Of a stretch of DNA of 7,247 nucleotides, positions 4,488-7,247 are shown piece after piece. Position 1 is the stretch's first letter. Each line of letters begins with the position of its first letter. Position numbers and translations under genes: made by a program. The notes under the pieces were generated by a model, which was not told where the DNA came from, searched no databases, and saw only the letters and a list, made by a program, of their open reading frames with translations. The stretch lies in NCBI GenBank assembly GCA_946479995.1, contig CAMLIU010000074.1, positions 1-7,247 of the forward strand, written 5' to 3'. The stretch is from an uncultured Gemmatimonadota bacterium (GTDB lineage: Bacteria > Gemmatimonadota > Gemmatimonadetes > Gemmatimonadales > Gemmatimonadaceae).

Positions 4488-6242
4488 ATGCCCCCCCTCC
4501 GCTCGCGCTCGCACGACGTGCTCGATCTTCACAACGAGGACCGCGCCAAGGACACCCTGACCTTCCGGCTCGGTGCACGGCGGCGCTACGTGCTCACCGC
4601 CGTGCTCGGCGTCGCCGGCGTCGTCGGTGCACTCACCGGGATCGCTCCCGTCTCGCTGGCCGTCGTCCTTGGCATCACCGCGGCAGCGCTCAGCCTGAAC
4701 GCTCTGCTCACGGCGCTGGCCATCGGGCCCCTGTCCGGTGTCTGGTGGATGCGCTATGCGGTGGCCACGCTCGACGTAGCGCTCATCAGCGCGGTCGTGG
4801 CTGCCATGCGCCAGAACGCGCTGGTGATGCTGTACTTCCTCGTCATCGTGCCATACTCGTTCGATCGCGGGCGCGCACTCGGCTACTTCACCGCATCGGC
4901 CTCGGCGCTCGGCTTCCTGCTCGTGCGGCTGCCGGCGCTGCCAGCGAACAGCGGAACCGCGGAACGGGTGTGGGTGGTGGTGTTCGCGGCCCTGTTGCTC
5001 ATGATCGCGAGCCAGCTCGTGCCCATCAGCTCCCGCCTCATCGCGCGCATTCGCGCCACACGGGAGGTGGTAGCGCACGCCGAATCGGGGAACCTGCTCG
5101 CGCGCGTGGACACGCGCTCGACCGACGAGCTGGGACTCCTGCAGCAGAGCTTCGACCGGATGCTCGAACGGCTCGGACAGCTCATCGGCACCGTGCAGCG
5201 CGAGGCTGACGAAGTGGCGAGTCTCGCCGAGCGGCTCGCGGCGGCGTCGGGCACCCTCTCGGCGAATGGCAGCGAGTTCGCGGCCACCGCCGTGAACCTT
5301 ACGCGCCAGCTCGACACCCAGCGCCGCTACACGGAGGACGGCGCACGACACTCCGAGCAGGCATACCAGGCGTTCGAACGGCTTCGCGGCCGTGCCCAGG
5401 ACATGGAATCCAACGCCCACGTGCTCGTCGGGGCGGCGGAAACAAGCCGAGACTCCATCGGCCGAGCGGCGGCCACCCTCGTTGCGCTCAGCGACCGCGT
5501 ACGCTCCACGGCCGCCACCGTCGGCGCATTGGGCAGCGCCTCCGAACGGGTGAACGAGTTCGCCGAGTCCATCGCGCGCATCGCGCGCCAGACCAACCTG
5601 CTCGCGCTGAATGCCGCCATCGAGGCGGCCCGGGCGGGCGAGCATGGCAAGGGCTTCGCCGTGGTCGCCGAGGAGGTACGCAAGCTCGCCGAGGAGAGCG
5701 GGCGCGCCGCACGCGAGGTGGCGGACACCAACGCTGCCGTGCGCGACGACATCGCGGCGGCAGTCGCCTCGATGAGCCAAGGCGAGCGCGAGGTCCGCGA
5801 CGTAGGGAGCGTGGCCGACGACGCGAACGCCGCGCTCGGCGCAATGCTCGACGGGATTCGCCGCATCACTGACATTGTCCTGGAGACGGCCGCGGTATCA
5901 CGCGACCAATCGGCGGCCATGGAAACCCTGACCGCATCCATCGCCGGAATCCAGGACGTGGCGACGGAGGCCTCGGCGCGGGCCGCCGCGGCATCGGTTG
6001 TCGCCACCGAGCAGACGACGGCGCTCGACGGGCTCAGCTCGACTTCGCGCCAGCTTGCCGAGCTGTCCGATCGCCTCCGGCAGTCGGTGAGCCGCTTCGC
6101 CGTCACGAACCTCGCGGCCACGGACTCGGCAATCAGGACTGCGGTCGCCGGGTCGCCACGCCACGCGAGCGTCGATGCACACCCCGAGCTGCCACCCAGC
6201 CCGGGGGTGCCGTCAGCGGCCGGAGCTCCCGCAGCACGCTGA
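4488..6242 (+). CDS. Methyl-accepting chemotaxis protein with about six membrane helices, HAMP and signalling domain, 584 aa
   Basis: A membrane chemoreceptor that should control a CheA kinase through CheW. After a hydrophilic start (1-33) come about six hydrophobic segments (roughly 34-52, 54-78, 89-107, 110-123, 131-149, 160-180) with only short loops, so there is no sizeable periplasmic ligand domain. A HAMP domain (about 179-232) contains [20 protein letters not shown]. The coiled-coil signalling domain runs from about 235 to 540, with the conserved tip around [20 protein letters not shown] (367-386) followed by [18 protein letters not shown] (387-404). Each arm has about 145-150 residues, i.e. 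roughly 20-21 heptads. The tail (550-584) is Pro/Ala/Ser-rich and lacks a CheR-docking pentapeptide such as NWETF. No che or flagellar genes are in the window. The ATG at 4488 has no Shine-Dalgarno; a GTG at codon 11 is possible. The last 110 bp overlap the convergent AraC-type gene. Confidence 0.93.
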   Translation: MPPLRSRSHDVLDLHNEDRAKDTLTFRLGARRRYVLTAVLGVAGVVGALTGIAPVSLAVVLGITAAALSLNALLTALAIGPLSGVWWMRYAVATLDVALISAVVAAMRQNALVMLYFLVIVPYSFDRGRALGYFTASASALGFLLVRLPALPANSGTAERVWVVVFAALLLMIASQLVPISSRLIARIRATREVVAHAESGNLLARVDTRSTDELGLLQQSFDRMLERLGQLIGTVQREADEVASLAERLAAASGTLSANGSEFAATAVNLTRQLDTQRRYTEDGARHSEQAYQAFERLRGRAQDMESNAHVLVGAAETSRDSIGRAAATLVALSDRVRSTAATVGALGSASERVNEFAESIARIARQTNLLALNAAIEAARAGEHGKGFAVVAEEVRKLAEESGRAAREVADTNAAVRDDIAAAVASMSQGEREVRDVGSVADDANAALGAMLDGIRRITDIVLETAAVSRDQSAAMETLTASIAGIQDVATEASARAAAASVVATEQTTALDGLSSTSRQLAELSDRLRQSVSRFAVTNLAATDSAIRTAVAGSPRHASVDAHPELPPSPGVPSAAGAPAAR

Positions 6243-7050
6243 GGTAGGGCAGCATCAGTTCCTGCCGGAATCGTTCGAACATGCCCGTGCCGTCGTACCG
6301 ATGGCGGAAGTCCCCAGCCGTCATGTGCAGCAGCGTGCGCACGTGGCGGCCAAAGCTCTGCGGGGAGCTGAACTCCAGGTGGTACGCAACGTTGGCGATG
6401 GAGAAGCCGGCATTCTCGAACAGCCGCGCGGCACGGACCAGTCGCGCCATCGCCAGGTAGCGCTTGGGTGCCGGAAGGCCGGCACGGAAGAAGCGGCTCA
6501 TTAGGCTGCTCGGCAGCACGTCCAGCTGCTCCGCCAGCAGGCGCACGTTGGACACGCGCGGTGGACAGAGAAAGAGGGTCTCGAAGAAGCGCCAGCAGTC
6601 GTCGGGGGCGCCGGCGAGATCCACCGAGAGCTGCCCGAGGATTCCGCGCTGTCCGCCGTCTCCCACATCGGCCATCAGCGCAGCGCGCAGCTCGCGCCAT
6701 CCCGCCGGCTGTCGCACATCGACCAGCCGCCGGATCCCCGACTGCCCGAGAGCCAGTACCGCGTGGGGCGTCCGGCGCTCGAAGTCGCTGAGCAGCGCCA
6801 CCGCCGGGACACGCGGAAACTCCCGCACGAGCGACGCGACCCGTGGCGCCAGCGTGCCTGCGCAGCTCACCGAAACGAGCACGGCGCGCACCGGCCGCGA
6901 CTTGAGGTCGTGGATGATGTCCTCCACCGAGTCACGGTGCAGGGCGCGATAGCATCCTTCACCGGCCGCGTCGACTCGCGGTCGCTCGGCAGGGGTCAGG
7001 AGCGTGGTGATGGGCGGGAGGTTCGCGGTGTGTCCGGCATCGTGCGACAT
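6133..7050 (-). CDS. AraC-family transcription regulator with degenerate receiver-like N-terminus, 305 aa
   Basis: A DNA-binding regulator. The AraC double helix-turn-helix spans about 166-253: the first around [20 protein letters not shown] (169-188), the second around [20 protein letters not shown] (217-236) with the usual family pattern ([18 protein letters not shown]) and a following GDFRHR. Residues about 30-126 look like an alpha/beta receiver fold ([10 protein letters not shown] at 56-65, VPAVALLSD at 81-89), but the expected phospho-Asp at the end of the third-strand motif is Ser (VSVSC), so phosphorylation is unlikely. It is more likely a pseudo-receiver used for dimerisation or ligand/protein contact; this fold is inferred. 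The ATG at 7050 is chosen because GGAGG lies 8 nt upstream; an in-frame GTG at 7092 would add 14 residues but has no such site. The tail after 255 is not part of the HTH and becomes Arg-rich at 286-302, where it is antisense to the chemoreceptor gene. Its targets are unknown. Confidence 0.92.
   Translation of the reverse strand: MSHDAGHTANLPPITTLLTPAERPRVDAAGEGCYRALHRDSVEDIIHDLKSRPVRAVLVSVSCAGTLAPRVASLVREFPRVPAVALLSDFERRTPHAVLALGQSGIRRLVDVRQPAGWRELRAALMADVGDGGQRGILGQLSVDLAGAPDDCWRFFETLFLCPPRVSNVRLLAEQLDVLPSSLMSRFFRAGLPAPKRYLAMARLVRAARLFENAGFSIANVAYHLEFSSPQSFGRHVRTLLHMTAGDFRHRYDGTGMFERFRQELMLPYLSVLRELRPLTAPPGWVAARGVHRRSRGVATRRPQS
6177..6210. repeat. Stem-loop in the antisense overlap of chemoreceptor and AraC-type genes
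   Basis: GCAC (6177-6180), one unpaired A, and CCCCG (6182-6186) pair with CGGGGGTGC (6202-6210) around a 15-nt loop. This makes nine pairs with one bulge. It lies between the two convergent stop codons (6133 and 6242), so both transcripts would carry it. No T-tract follows on either strand. It may act as a shared 3'-end structure, or arise by chance in GC-rich DNA. Confidence 0.35.
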
Positions 7051-7058
7051 GGGTGGGC

Positions 7059-7063
7059 CCTCC
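7059..7063 (-). promoter_or_regulatory. Strong Shine-Dalgarno site of the AraC-type gene; decides its start
   Basis: On the minus strand GGAGG is followed by 8 nt and the ATG at 7050. This favours the ATG over the upstream in-frame GTG at 7092, which has no such site. Confidence 0.8.
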
Positions 7064-7141
7064 GAAACTGTGGTGGCGAGACGCGACGACACGCCTCGGC
7101 GCGGTGGGTGAGCATACGCAGCGTCGTCACCCCGCCGTCAC

Positions 7142-7189
7142 CACCGAAACGGTGAGGCGTCAGCACCGAACACTCGACGGTGCTATCTT
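7142..7189 (+). promoter_or_regulatory. rnpB promoter region with two tandem CACCG/CGGTG dyads
   Basis: TATCTT (7184-7189) is a good -10 placed 7 nt before the expected RNA start near 7197. No good -35 is seen at 16-18 bp (CAGCAC at 17 bp). Two inverted repeats fill the upstream side: CACCG-AAA-CGGTG (7142-7154) and AGCACCG (7162-7168) with CGGTGCT (7178-7184) around 9 bp. The second ends on the first base of the -10. They could be operator sites for an activator or repressor of rnpB, or could serve the divergent AraC-type gene. Confidence 0.5.
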
Positions 7190-7196
7190 TCAGGTG

Positions 7197-7247
7197 GATG
7201 TCGCCGGCCGGACGGTCGCGAGCGCGCAAGCGTTCGAGGAAAGTCCG
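7197..7247 (+). ncRNA. rnpB: RNase P RNA, 5' end; cut by window edge
   Basis: This is the catalytic RNA of RNase P, which removes 5' leaders from tRNA precursors. The last 12 nt (7236-7247, GAGGAAAGTCCG) are the universally conserved CR-I sequence of bacterial RNase P RNA. Before it, GACGGTCGC (7211-7219) matches the P2 region, as in the E. coli GACAGTCGC-like stretch. Between them CGAGCGC (7219-7225) and GCGTTCG (7230-7236) form a 7-bp P3 stem (one G-U) capped by a GCAA tetraloop (7226-7229). The 5' strand of P1 would be about 7197-7210. The exact 5' end is inferred from the -10 box at 7184-7189. The remaining 300 or more nt lie beyond the window. Confidence 0.93.

Noticed and set aside
3974..5209. 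Open frame of 411 codons on the plus strand
   Set aside because: It runs antisense to the HisKA-domain gene and then out of frame through the chemoreceptor, with no domain signature.
4362..5780. Open frame of 472 codons on the minus strand
   Set aside because: It is the shadow of the chemoreceptor gene, full of Arg/His/Gly with no motif, while the other strand encodes clear HAMP and signalling domains.
5327..6700. Open frame of 457 codons on the minus strand
   Set aside because: It crosses two well-supported genes in a third frame and has Ser/Ala/Arg-rich, domain-free sequence.
7051..7092. Upstream GTG start (7092) for the AraC-type gene
   Set aside because: The ATG at 7050 has GGAGG at ideal spacing, and the extra 14 residues show no family similarity.
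7094..7130. Possible promoter for the AraC-type gene (GTGACG-19 nt-TATGCT on the minus strand)
   Set aside because: Both hexamers match only four of six and the 19-bp spacing is long.

Overview
The window is GC-rich (about two thirds G+C by eye), compact, chromosomal-looking bacterial DNA. It holds seven protein genes and the 5' end of the RNase P RNA gene. The PyrE type, the many sensor proteins and the very uneven use of Shine-Dalgarno sites would fit a soil or freshwater Gemmatimonadota-like bacterium, but that placement is an inference from style, not from a marker gene. I see no insertion sequence, phage gene, CRISPR array or tRNA, and no clear sign of recent transfer.

Layout from left to right: a cold-shock protein gene (minus, cut by the left edge) with a near-consensus promoter; a soluble Hanks-type Ser/Thr protein kinase (276-1181, plus); a membrane sensor histidine kinase (1206-3011, minus); pyrE, orotate phosphoribosyltransferase (3010-3579, plus); a soluble protein with a histidine-kinase dimerisation/phosphoacceptor domain but no ATPase domain (3496-4377, minus); a multi-pass membrane chemoreceptor (4488-6242, plus); an AraC-type regulator with a degenerate receiver-like N-terminus (6133-7050, minus); and the start of rnpB (from about 7197, plus, cut by the right edge).

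The arrangement is odd. All eight genes alternate strand, so there is no operon in the window. The three convergent pairs meet with 24 bp between them, or with overlaps of 84 and 110 bp. One divergent pair, the histidine kinase and pyrE, shares overlapping start codons (CATG at 3009-3012). Five of the seven proteins are signalling or regulatory proteins placed between housekeeping genes (csp, pyrE, rnpB). No response regulator able to accept phosphate is encoded here, so partners of both histidine-kinase-type proteins must lie elsewhere.

The best leads are the ATPase-less phosphoacceptor protein, the shared-start pyrE/kinase junction with a candidate promoter inside pyrE marked by a TTA leucine codon, the perfect 8-bp inverted repeat joining the csp and kinase promoters, and the antisense gene overlaps that contain hairpins. 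I did not find evidence for a wholly new multi-gene system.
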